18,551 nucleotides of DNA from an uncultured Bacilli bacterium (GCA_947631895.1 CANRMU010000006.1:1-18551), one strand, 5' to 3'. Positions 7,583 through 15,275 are shown, counted from the first letter of the stretch. Translations and numbers: made by a program. Notes: generated from the sequence alone by a model not told the origin.

Positions 7583-9487
7583 TTATCCAAGTAATAATTT
7601 GACAGTACCGTTTTCTTTAATATAACTATCGGCACTTGGTGATTGATAGATTACTTTATCGCCCTCACCACTATACTCAATTTGAAAACCTTTTAAAGTT
7701 TTTTTAGCATCATTCGTATTCATTCCTAAAACATTTGGTAAAACAACATATTTTTGGTCTAACCAACGATATTCTTTAGAGATACCTTCCCTACTTTCTT
7801 TAAAACCAAAAATATTAATTGCTGTTTCTAAAACATTTTTAGCGATAGGTGCTGATACCGTTCCACCATATTGAGTTATTCCAAGGGGATGGTCAATAGC
7901 GACATAAACTACAATTTCTGGGTCATCTGCTGGCATAAAACCCATAAAAGAAACAATATAATTACCACTCATATAATGGCCATTTTCAACTTTTTGGGCA
8001 GTTCCGGTTTTACCCCCAACTCGGTAATTTTCAATATAAGCATTTCTTCCGGAACCATTAGCAACTACACTTTCTAAAGCATATCTAACCATTTTAGATG
8101 ATTCATCACTAATTACTTTCCGTTTTAAAATTGGTTCAAAATCTTTAATAATTGAATTAGTTTCAGGTTCTAACATTTCTTTAACTAAATAGGGTTGATA
8201 TAAATTACCACCGTTAATTGCTGCCGAGACAGCTGTTACTTGTTGAATAGGGGTTACCGAAATTCCTTGCCCAAAGCTTGTTGTGGCTAGTTCTACTGGT
8301 CCCATTTTACTTGGCTTAAATAATATTCCGTTACTTTCACCATTTAAATCAATTCCAGTCTTAGTTCCAAAACCAAAATTAGTAATATAACCCATTAGTT
8401 TATCGACCCCTAATTTTTGACCTAAAGATACAAAGCCAGGGTTACAACTATTTTCAACAACATTTAAATAAGTTTGGTCCCCATGGCCGCCGCTTTTCCA
8501 ACAATGAATTGTTGCACCATCAACATGAATCGAACCACCGTCATAAAAATGATCTTCAAATAAATTAACGGTTTTTTCTTCAACTGTACTAGAAAGAGTC
8601 ATAATTTTGAATGTCGAACCTGGTTCATAAGTCATCCAAATAGGTAAGTTTCGATTAATAGTTTCGGTATCATATTCTTGATAATTATTTGGGTCAAAAT
8701 TAGGACGTGATGCCATTGCTAATACTTCACCACTCTTAGGATTCATAGCCATAATCATGGCATGTTCTGGTGTATATTTACTAATTACATTATCAAGTTC
8801 TCTTTCAATAGCTAGTTGTAAATCTAAGTCAATTGTTAATTTAATATTTATCCCATTTTGGGGTTTTTCATAAACTTCTGATAATTCCAGGCGATTTCCT
8901 TTACCATCTGAAAAATACTTAATCGCTCCATCTTCCCCAGTTAAATAATCATTATAAGTTAATTCTAAGCCACTTAATCCTTGATTATCTATTCCAACAT
9001 AACCTAAAACATGACTAAGCAGTGAACCATAAGGATAATATCTTTTACTTTCTTTAACTAAATAAACCCCATCATAATTTAAATCATTTATTTTAGAAGC
9101 AACTTCATAAGATAACTGTCTTCCCTCAGGATGAACTCTTTCAATACTAGTTTTTTTAGTAACATGTTTTAACATGTCATCATAATTAGAATTTAAAATT
9201 TCACTTAAACTTTTAGCAACAGCCTCGGCATCTTTAATTTGATTAGGAATAATTACTAAACTAGTTGTTGTTAAATTAGTTGCTAATACTTTACCATTAC
9301 GATCAAGAATTAATCCACGATCAGCCCCGATAGGTAATTTTCTACTCCATAAAGACTCAGCTAAACTACTTAATTTTTCATAAGAAAAAACTTGAATATA
9401 AAAAACTTTTAAAATAATAATTACTAATAAACAAATAATAAATAAAAAGAAAACTCTAATTCTAAAATGAATTTCTTTAGAAAACAT
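7583..9487 (-). CDS. pbpB: Class B penicillin-binding protein with one PASTA domain
   Basis: Monofunctional peptidoglycan transpeptidase of the FtsI/PBP2B/SpoVD type, acting outside the membrane at septal or spore wall synthesis. One N-terminal anchor (about 9-33) is followed by the PBP dimerisation domain (about 50-205) and the transpeptidase domain, with STFK (291-294, nucleophile Ser291), SCN (347-349) and KTG (493-495). A single C-terminal PASTA domain covers about 578-634. A single PASTA is like B. subtilis SpoVD; PBP2B has two, so the exact role (division or sporulation) is undecided and the symbol is provisional. The start at 9487 follows TAGGTGAC. The dcw neighbours normally upstream (mraW, ftsL) are absent; a divergent DUF2628 gene lies there instead. 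Confidence 0.93.
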   Translation of the reverse strand: MFSKEIHFRIRVFFLFIICLLVIIILKVFYIQVFSYEKLSSLAESLWSRKLPIGADRGLILDRNGKVLATNLTTTSLVIIPNQIKDAEAVAKSLSEILNSNYDDMLKHVTKKTSIERVHPEGRQLSYEVASKINDLNYDGVYLVKESKRYYPYGSLLSHVLGYVGIDNQGLSGLELTYNDYLTGEDGAIKYFSDGKGNRLELSEVYEKPQNGINIKLTIDLDLQLAIERELDNVISKYTPEHAMIMAMNPKSGEVLAMASRPNFDPNNYQEYDTETINRNLPIWMTYEPGSTFKIMTLSSTVEEKTVNLFEDHFYDGGSIHVDGATIHCWKSGGHGDQTYLNVVENSCNPGFVSLGQKLGVDKLMGYITNFGFGTKTGIDLNGESNGILFKPSKMGPVELATTSFGQGISVTPIQQVTAVSAAINGGNLYQPYLVKEMLEPETNSIIKDFEPILKRKVISDESSKMVRYALESVVANGSGRNAYIENYRVGGKTGTAQKVENGHYMSGNYIVSFMGFMPADDPEIVVYVAIDHPLGITQYGGTVSAPIAKNVLETAINIFGFKESREGISKEYRWLDQKYVVLPNVLGMNTNDAKKTLKGFQIEYSGEGDKVIYQSPSADSYIKENGTVKLLLG

Positions 9488-9498
9488 AAATAGTCACC

Positions 9499-9531
9499 TA
9501 ATTAATTTTATGAAAAAATAATTAATTTTAT
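9499..9531. repeat. Two 13-bp direct repeats upstream of the PBP gene
   Basis: TAATTAATTTTAT occurs at 9499-9511 and again at 9519-9531, 20 bases apart start to start (about two helical turns), within the promoter and leader of the PBP gene. It may be a tandem protein site or AT-rich coincidence. Confidence 0.5.
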
Positions 9532-9544
9532 TATTAACTGTCAA
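9515..9544 (-). promoter_or_regulatory. Probable promoter of the PBP-mraY unit
   Basis: On the minus strand TTGACA (9544-9539) is perfect. The best -10 is a weak TATTTT (9520-9515) with an 18-base spacer. Confidence 0.45.
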
Positions 9545-9557
9545 ATAAACTAAAAAT

Positions 9558-9586
9558 AATATCAATAAATTTTTTTTTATGATATT
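9558..9586. repeat. AT-rich inverted repeat in divergent intergenic region
   Basis: AATATC-A-ATAAA (9558-9569) is complementary to TTTAT-GATATT (9576-9586) apart from one bulged A. It lies just before the DUF2628 gene. No T-run follows it on the plus strand, so it is not a clear terminator and may be a regulatory site. Confidence 0.4.
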
Positions 9587-9611
9587 CTAATAACAGAAAG
9601 AAGTTGTAAGT

Positions 9612-10583
9612 ATGGATAATAATTTAAGTGAAAATATTTATTTAGATAATAATATAAATGATAATAATAATTTTAATAATGATGAAGAACTAGTAAGGGC
9701 TTTTATAGGACCAAATTATGAAAAAATAAATAATAATATTTTTAATTTTTCCGGATTTTTCTTTTCTTATTTATATCTTTTTTATCGTAAATTATTTTTA
9801 TATGGTATTTTGTTATTTTTATTTACAACTGTAATTAATGTTTTTATTAAAAATGTTTTTTCAGGAATGGTTATAAATGCTATTATAGGTTTAGTATTTA
9901 ATAAAGCTTATTTATATTATGTTAAAAATAAAATATTAAAAGTTAAAAATCAAAATCCTAATTTAAATAATGAAGAATTAAAAAAAATATGTTCTATTAA
10001 AGGTGGAACAAGTATTGGTAGATTATTTTTAGGTTTTTTTGTAGAAATAGTTTTAGCAATAATTATCTTAGTTATAGCAATTATGGTTGGATTTTCAAAT
10101 ACTTTAGGAGGATTTTTGGGAAGTTTTATAAATTCAATTAGAAATGCTAAAAATGGGGTATATGATGGAGCAATTTTATATTCAACTAATGTTGATATAG
10201 AAAAAAAATTTTCAGTAGAAGTACCTTCAATTTTTGAAAATCATTCTAATTCTTATATGTATCATTATGATTATGATAGTAATAGAGGAGTGTTTAGAAC
10301 TTGCCGACTTATGTTTGGACAAATTGATGAATTTACTAATAGTGCAGATATGATAAATCAGATGGCTAATTATTACCATGCTGATAATGTTAATGATGAA
10401 AAAATTAATAATATTAATTGGCATACTTTTAATTATACTAATGAAATGGGAACTTTTTATTACTACGCAACTAATATTAATCAAAAAACCTATTTATTTG
10501 ATTATTCGATATTTAAAGATTCCGATAGTGATTGCTTATATTATAAAGATTTAATATTAGAATCAGTTCAAAGTTTAAAATAA
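9612..10583 (+). CDS. DUF2628-type membrane protein, 323 aa
   Basis: An Asn/Asp-rich disordered N-terminus (1-25) is followed by FIGPNYEKINNNIFNFSGFFFSYLYLFYRK-like sequence (31-60), which matches the start of DUF2628: a short soluble stretch, then Trp/Phe-rich and FFxxLYLLYRK-type membrane entry. Membrane segments lie at about 48-75, 82-100 and 135-162. The remaining 160 residues form a soluble C-terminal domain with no family I recognise, probably on the outer face if the topology is conventional. Function of the family is unknown. The ribosome binding site is weak (AGAAAGAAG). The gene is divergent from the PBP gene and is followed by a terminator at 10619. Confidence 0.8.
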   Translation: MDNNLSENIYLDNNINDNNNFNNDEELVRAFIGPNYEKINNNIFNFSGFFFSYLYLFYRKLFLYGILLFLFTTVINVFIKNVFSGMVINAIIGLVFNKAYLYYVKNKILKVKNQNPNLNNEELKKICSIKGGTSIGRLFLGFFVEIVLAIIILVIAIMVGFSNTLGGFLGSFINSIRNAKNGVYDGAILYSTNVDIEKKFSVEVPSIFENHSNSYMYHYDYDSNRGVFRTCRLMFGQIDEFTNSADMINQMANYYHADNVNDEKINNINWHTFNYTNEMGTFYYYATNINQKTYLFDYSIFKDSDSDCLYYKDLILESVQSLK

Positions 10584-10618
10584 TTAAAGAAATATTAAAA
10601 GTAAAAAAAATTATATTT

Positions 10619-10653
10619 GAAAGAACATCTAATTAAAGTTGTTCTTTCTTTAT
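10619..10653 (+). terminator. Intrinsic terminator after the DUF2628 gene
   Basis: GAAAGAACA (10619-10627) pairs with TGTTCTTTC (10640-10648), followed by a T-rich tail. The stem has nine perfect pairs. Confidence 0.85.
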
Positions 10654-10666
10654 TTATTGAAAAGTA

Positions 10667-10695
10667 TTTTCAAACATTTGTATTTGTGGTATAAT
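10667..10695 (+). promoter_or_regulatory. Promoter of the RhuM-family pseudogene
   Basis: TATAAT (10690-10695) is preceded by TGG, giving an extended -10. TTTTCA (10667-10672) lies 17 bases upstream. The promoter is intact although the gene is broken. Confidence 0.65.
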
Positions 10696-10720
10696 GTAAT
10701 TATCTTGAAAGGTGATGAAA

Positions 10721-11666
10721 ATGAAGTTTAATAATTTGAAAGATTTAATTTTATATCAAAGTGAAAATACTAATAAAACTATTGAAGTTTTATATGATGA
10801 TGAATATTTTTGGTTAACTCAAAAAACAATGGGAGAATTGTTTAATGTTAAAGTTAATGCTATTAATTATCATTTAAAAAAATATTTTCTAGTAATGAAT
10901 TAAATGAAAATTCAGCTATTCGAAAAATTCGAATAACTGCCACAGATGGTAAAAATTATAATACTAATTTTTATAGTTTAGATGCCATTATTGCAGTAGG
11001 ATATCGTGTAAATTCTAAAGAAGCTACTAATTTTAGAATATGGGCAACAAATACTTTAAAAGAATATATTAAAAAGGTTTTGTTTTAAATACTGAATTAT
11101 TAAAAAATGGACCTAAATTTGGGAAAGATTATTTTGACGAATTATTAGTTAAAATTAAAGAAATAAGAGCAAGCGAAAGAAGATTTTATCAAAAGATAAC
11201 TGATATTTATAAAGAGTGTAGTTATGACTATGATAAAAATAGTGATATTACTAAAGAATTTTATAAAAATGTTCAAAATAAATTACATTATGCTATTACA
11301 GTAATGACTGCACCTGAAATTATAAAATCACGAGCAGATTCTAAAAAAGATTATATGGGACTTTCTACTTGGAAAAATGCTCCTGATGGAAAAATACTTG
11401 AAACAGATGTCGTAATTGCTAAAAATTATTTAACTGAAGAAGAAATTAAAGAGTTAAATAATCTTGTTTCAATGTATTTAGATTTTGCTGAACGACAGGT
11501 TAAATTAGGACATATTATTTCTATGAAAGAATGGAAAGAAAAATTAGAATTATTTTTACAATTAAATGAGTATAATATTTTAAAAGATAATGGTAAAATT
11601 TCTAGAGAAATAGCTGATAAGTTTGCCCTAGATGAATATCAAAATAATTTTTTTACCAAATATTAG
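10721..11666 (+). pseudogene. rhuM: RhuM-family protein, broken by two frameshifts
   Basis: The three reading frames joined give about 315 residues, full length for the RhuM (virulence protein) family. Recognisable blocks in order are WLTQKTMGELFNV, TATDGKNYNTNFYSLDAIIAVGYRVNS, FRIWATNTLKEYI, GKDYFDELLVKIKEIRASERRFYQKITDIY, KNVQNKLHYAI and GLSTWKNAPDGKIL. Frame one runs from ATG 10721 (behind AAAGGTGA) to a TAA at 10901. A base is missing in the A7 run at 10876-10882; restoring one A gives HLKKIFSSNELNEN. A second base is missing near 11076-11077, where AAGG should be AAGGG to read KKGFVLNTELL. No other stops occur. The family is mobile and accessory, and its biochemical function is not established. 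Sequencing error in homopolymers is an alternative to true decay. Confidence 0.88.
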
Positions 11667-11679
11667 CAATCATTTGTTC

Positions 11680-11708
11680 GTGACATTAGCGTACATTTGT
11701 GCTATATT
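11680..11708 (+). promoter_or_regulatory. Promoter of the radical SAM-chaperonin operon
   Basis: GTGACA (11680-11685) lies 17 bases before TATATT (11703-11708). The spacer ends with GTACATTTGTGC (11691-11702), an imperfect match to the Gram-positive LexA site GAAC-N4-GTTC. The promoter begins shortly after the RhuM pseudogene stop. Confidence 0.6.
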
Positions 11709-11724
11709 TATGATGGTGATTAAA

Positions 11725-12939
11725 ATGGATTTAAAAGAAAAATTAAAAATTCTTGCCGATTCAGCTAAATATGATGCTTCTTGTTCTTCATCGGGTAGTA
11801 CTAGAGCAAATGGTAATGGAATAGGTAATGCTTCTTTTAGTGGAATTTGTCATTCTTTTTCTAGTGATGGCAGGTGTATTTCCCTTTTAAAAATCTTAAT
11901 GACTAATTGTTGTATTTTTGATTGTAAATATTGTATTAATAGAAGAAGTAATGAAGTAAAAAGAGCAATATTTACACCGGAAGAAATTTGTGAAATAACT
12001 ATTAATTTTTATAAAAGAAATTATATTGAAGGTTTATTTTTAAGTTCCGGAATAATTAAAAATCCAGATTATACGATGAATAAATTAATTGAAACAATTA
12101 GTTTATTAAGAAATAAATATCATTTTAATGGCTATATCCATGTTAAAGCAATTCCTGGTGCTAGTAATTATTTACTAAAAAAATTAGGAAGCATAGTTGA
12201 CCGCATGAGTGCTAATATTGAACTACCTACAAGTGATGGACTAAAACTTTTAGCTCCTAATAAAAATCATCAAAAAGTTACCGATATCATGCAAACCATA
12301 AAAGAAAATAAAAGCAAAAATTTTGTTAATGCTGGTCAAAGTACCCAAATGATTATAGGAGCCACTAAAGAAAGTGATTACAATATTTTAAAAATGAGTA
12401 GTAATTTATATGATAATTATCATTTAAAAAGAGTTTTTTATTCAGCTTATGTTTCGGTCAATAAAGATAATTATTTACCAACTCTAAAAATTCCACCGTT
12501 AAAAAGAGAACACCGTTTATATCAAGCCGATTTTTTATTTCGGTATTATAATTTTAAAGTTGATGAATTATTAGATGAAAATAATCCTAATTTTAATATC
12601 TTATTAGATCCAAAAGTAACGTGGGCTTTAAGAAATTTAAATCTTTTTCCAATAGAAGTTAATAAAGCCAATTATTTTGAATTATTAAAAGTTCCCGGTA
12701 TAGGACCTACAAGTGCTAAAAAAATAATTTCTAATCGGAGGTATTACACCTTAGAATATAATGACTTAAAAAAATTAGGAGTAGTTTTAAAAAGAGCTAA
12801 ATATTTTCTTTTATGTAATGGTAAGTATTTTATGAATCAAGAATATTTTACAAAGAATTTTATTGAAACAAATCTTTTATTAGAAGATGAAGAAAGTAAA
12901 AATATCAAGAAAGTTCAATTGAGTTTATTTAATGAATAA
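11725..12939 (+). CDS. Putative DNA modification/repair radical SAM protein (TIGR03916 type)
   Basis: Predicted radical S-adenosylmethionine enzyme, probably acting on DNA; the reaction is unknown. The start at 11725 follows GGTGAT; the frame is open upstream but runs into the promoter. The N-terminus carries AKYDASC (15-20 region) and GICHSF...DGRC (40-51), typical of this family. It is followed by the iron-sulfur motif CX3CX2C at Cys63, Cys67 and Cys70. A helix-hairpin-helix DNA-binding motif, VPGIGPTSAKKI, lies at 323-334. The C-terminus ends QLSLFNE; QLSLF is the consensus sliding-clamp-binding peptide. The 404-residue length is normal. The stop overlaps the start of the next gene by eight bases, which implies translational coupling. 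Family membership is recognised from motifs. Confidence 0.92.
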   Translation: MDLKEKLKILADSAKYDASCSSSGSTRANGNGIGNASFSGICHSFSSDGRCISLLKILMTNCCIFDCKYCINRRSNEVKRAIFTPEEICEITINFYKRNYIEGLFLSSGIIKNPDYTMNKLIETISLLRNKYHFNGYIHVKAIPGASNYLLKKLGSIVDRMSANIELPTSDGLKLLAPNKNHQKVTDIMQTIKENKSKNFVNAGQSTQMIIGATKESDYNILKMSSNLYDNYHLKRVFYSAYVSVNKDNYLPTLKIPPLKREHRLYQADFLFRYYNFKVDELLDENNPNFNILLDPKVTWALRNLNLFPIEVNKANYFELLKVPGIGPTSAKKIISNRRYYTLEYNDLKKLGVVLKRAKYFLLCNGKYFMNQEYFTKNFIETNLLLEDEESKNIKKVQLSLFNE

Positions 12940-13696
12940 TTTTGATGTTTATTTATATGATGGTAATTTTTATAATTTATTAAATACCATTGAAGCTCTA
13001 ATAAAAGAAAAAATAAAACCAAGTAAAATAGTTAATGAGAATATTTATGTGAATGATTTATTTAGTAATGTTAGAAAAAAGTCTTTAAGTAATAACGATG
13101 ATTTTGCTAAAAAATTAAAAAAGATTTCTTTAAGATTTTATAATATTATTTATGATGTTTATTTATCTGATAATCAAAATAAAGAATTAATTATCTATTA
13201 CTTTATTTTAAATGGTTTAAAGTATGGAGAAAAGATTTTTTATTTAAGAAAATTAAAATGTGTTAATGAAGCTTTAAATATTAGTAATTATGTTCATAGA
13301 GAAGCTCATAAATTAAAAGGGTTTGTTAGATTTAAAAAATTAGAAACTAATTTTTATCTAGCATATATCTCTCCAACTAATAATGTTATCGAATATCTAT
13401 CTAATCATTTTAAGAAAAGATTATCTAATGAATCATGGATGATTTATGATTTAAAAAGAGATTTACTTAGTATTTATACTAAGAAAAAGTATATGATAAT
13501 AAAAGTAAGTGATTTAGAAAAAAAAGAGTTAAAGTTCAGTAGTGATGAAAAAGAATTTGAAAATTTGTGGCTTACTTTTTATCAAACTATTGCGATTAAA
13601 GAAAGAGAAAATAAAAGATGTCAAATGAATTTTATGCCTAAGAAATATTGGCCTTATATGATAGAAATGAGTGATGAATGTGTTAAAAGTAATTAA
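12932..13696 (+). CDS. TIGR03915/DUF4130 family putative DNA repair protein
   Basis: Usual genomic partner of the radical SAM protein upstream; some relatives are fused to uracil-DNA glycosylase domains. The opening YLYDGNFYNLL (7-17), the block NYVHREAHKLKGFVRF (119-134), WMIYDLKRDLLSIY (169-182) and the ending LWLTFYQTIAIKERENKR...PKKYWPYM are diagnostic. It has 254 residues and no glycosylase fusion. No strong ribosome binding site precedes ATG 12932, which overlaps the previous gene by eight bases, so it is probably translated by coupling. Its own end overlaps the next gene by 23 bases. Its activity is not known; a role in DNA metabolism is assumed from family association. Confidence 0.9.
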   Translation: MNNFDVYLYDGNFYNLLNTIEALIKEKIKPSKIVNENIYVNDLFSNVRKKSLSNNDDFAKKLKKISLRFYNIIYDVYLSDNQNKELIIYYFILNGLKYGEKIFYLRKLKCVNEALNISNYVHREAHKLKGFVRFKKLETNFYLAYISPTNNVIEYLSNHFKKRLSNESWMIYDLKRDLLSIYTKKKYMIIKVSDLEKKELKFSSDEKEFENLWLTFYQTIAIKERENKRCQMNFMPKKYWPYMIEMSDECVKSN

Positions 13697-15203
13697 TGAT
13701 GAAGAATTTAAAAATAAATTAGTTGAAAGTATTAATTTATTATGTAATCCTGTTATTAAAACTCTTGGTCCAATGGGTGAGAATGTTTTAATTTCTTGTA
13801 GTGATAAAGAACCATTTATTACTAATGATGGCGTTACGATTGCTAAAAATATCTGTAGTGAAGACAAAGTTGTTAATAGTATTTTAACAATTTTAAAAGA
13901 AGCAAGTTTAAAAACAGATGAAGAAGTAGGGGATGGTACAACAACAACTCTAGTTTTACTTAAATCATTAATCTTAAATGGTTTAGAAAAAATAAAAGAA
14001 GGAATTGAACCTTTAAAAATTAAAAAGGAATTAGATGATTATTTAAATCAAATATTAGAATTATTAACTAAAGAAAAAATAATGCCTACTAAAGAAAATT
14101 ATTTAGATATAGCCTCCACTAGTGCAAATGATAATGAAGTTGGAAACTTTCTAGCTAAAATATTTTTAAAAACTAAAGATGAAAAGGCTATTAAAATTAA
14201 AGAAAGTAATAATACTAAAACTTATACTGAAAAAATAAATGGTTATTATTTTGAATCAGGTGTTGCTAGAAAAATATTCTTAATGAACCAAAATGAAATA
14301 ATTTTAAGCAATTCTTATGTGCTACTTCTTGATTATTATTTAGATGATATTAATAGTTTAAATGATATTTATAATATGATGATTGAAAATAAAACTAATT
14401 TAATTATTCTTGCTGATTCTTTTAGTGAAGATGTAATTGAAACAACTATTGATTTAAATTTTAATAATGAATTTAAAATTATTTTAATTAATTCGATTGA
14501 TTATGTTGAAAAGAAAAAAGAAGTTTTAGAAGATTTAGAAATTATAACGAATGCTAAAATAGTTAAATATCAAAATTTGCCAGATATTAATGATTTAGGT
14601 TTTTCCAATCAAGTTAAATGTGATTTAGATAAAACAATTGTAATGAATACTAATGCTAAGAATTTAAAAACCCATTTAAAAAAGTTAGAAAAATTAGCTT
14701 TAAGTATTAAAGAAACTTATTATTTAGAAAATTTAAAAGAAAGAATTAATAATTTAAAAAATAAGATTATTTTTATTTATGTTGGTGGTTATACTAAAAC
14801 TGCGAAAAAAGAATTAATGATGCGTTATACAGATGCGTTGTGTTCCTTAAGTAGTTGTCAAAAAGGCATATTGTATGGCAGTGGGTTAACCCTTTTAAAA
14901 ATTAGTGAAAAAATTTTTGATAAAATGATTAAAGAAGTTTTAGAAAGCCCAATAAGACAAATAATGAAAAATAATAATTTAGATGCCAATAAAATTATTA
15001 AAGAAATTAAAGAAAATAATTATCAAAAATTATATAATGTTAAAAATAATTGTTTAGAAAATATTTATGAAACAAAAGTATTAGATGCTTATTTAGTAGT
15101 TAGAAAAACTCTAGAGACTGCTTTTTCAATTGCCGGTATGTTACTTACAACTTCATCACTAGTTATTAATGAACAAGAAAATAAAAATATAATAGAAATT
15201 TAG
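13674..15203 (+). CDS. Divergent GroEL-like (Cpn60) chaperonin
   Basis: Group I chaperonin fold, 509 aa against about 540 for GroEL. Equatorial and intermediate landmarks remain: KTLGPMGENV (29-38), ITNDGVTIAKNI with Asp52, VGDGTTTT with Asp87, TDAL with Asp387 (matching GroEL Asp398), GILYGSG (398-404), ESPIRQI (424-430), VLDA with Asp471 and SIAGMLLTTSSLV (485-497). All ATPase aspartates are thus kept. The apical domain (about 187-370) is strongly diverged: the PGFGDRR block is gone, though hydrophobic residues persist where GroEL helices H and I bind substrate and GroES. GPKG is GPMG, GGG is GSG, and the GGM tail is absent. No groES or CIRCE lies nearby. The ATG at 13674 lies 23 bases inside the preceding gene. 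A specialised chaperonin is inferred. Confidence 0.88.
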   Translation: MNVLKVINDEEFKNKLVESINLLCNPVIKTLGPMGENVLISCSDKEPFITNDGVTIAKNICSEDKVVNSILTILKEASLKTDEEVGDGTTTTLVLLKSLILNGLEKIKEGIEPLKIKKELDDYLNQILELLTKEKIMPTKENYLDIASTSANDNEVGNFLAKIFLKTKDEKAIKIKESNNTKTYTEKINGYYFESGVARKIFLMNQNEIILSNSYVLLLDYYLDDINSLNDIYNMMIENKTNLIILADSFSEDVIETTIDLNFNNEFKIILINSIDYVEKKKEVLEDLEIITNAKIVKYQNLPDINDLGFSNQVKCDLDKTIVMNTNAKNLKTHLKKLEKLALSIKETYYLENLKERINNLKNKIIFIYVGGYTKTAKKELMMRYTDALCSLSSCQKGILYGSGLTLLKISEKIFDKMIKEVLESPIRQIMKNNNLDANKIIKEIKENNYQKLYNVKNNCLENIYETKVLDAYLVVRKTLETAFSIAGMLLTTSSLVINEQENKNIIEI

Positions 15204-15220
15204 TTAACTTACATAATAAA

Positions 15221-15249
15221 TTGATATTTTGGAGGAATAATGTTATAAT
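15221..15249 (+). promoter_or_regulatory. Promoter of the AbiE toxin-antitoxin pair
   Basis: TTGATA (15221-15226) and TATAAT (15244-15249) are 17 bases apart, with TGT before the -10 giving an extended -10. Transcription would begin near 15256. Confidence 0.8.
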
Positions 15250-15275
15250 TTTCCTAGAAAAAGGAAATGATATTT

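Noticed and set aside
7871..8077. Plus-strand open frame inside the PBP gene
   Set aside because: Antisense shadow over the conserved transpeptidase region; no family resemblance.
10227..10484. Minus-strand open frame inside the DUF2628 gene
   Set aside because: Low-complexity Ile/Ser-rich antisense of a real gene, without a ribosome binding site or promoter.
11304..11666. Separate 120-residue gene
   Set aside because: It is the in-frame C-terminal part of the frameshifted RhuM gene; conserved family sequence continues upstream of its ATG.
13529..13867. Minus-strand open frame across the DUF4130/chaperonin junction
   Set aside because: Antisense of two recognised genes, low complexity, no start signals.
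15240..15248. GGAGG plus ATG mini-frame before abiEi (ATG TTA TAA)
   Set aside because: It lies within the promoter spacer and -10 box, upstream of the likely transcript start, so it would not be translated.
15250..15267. Hairpin TTTCC/GGAAA hiding the abiEi ribosome binding site
   Set aside because: The 5' arm lies before the expected transcript start near 15256, so it would not be present in the RNA.
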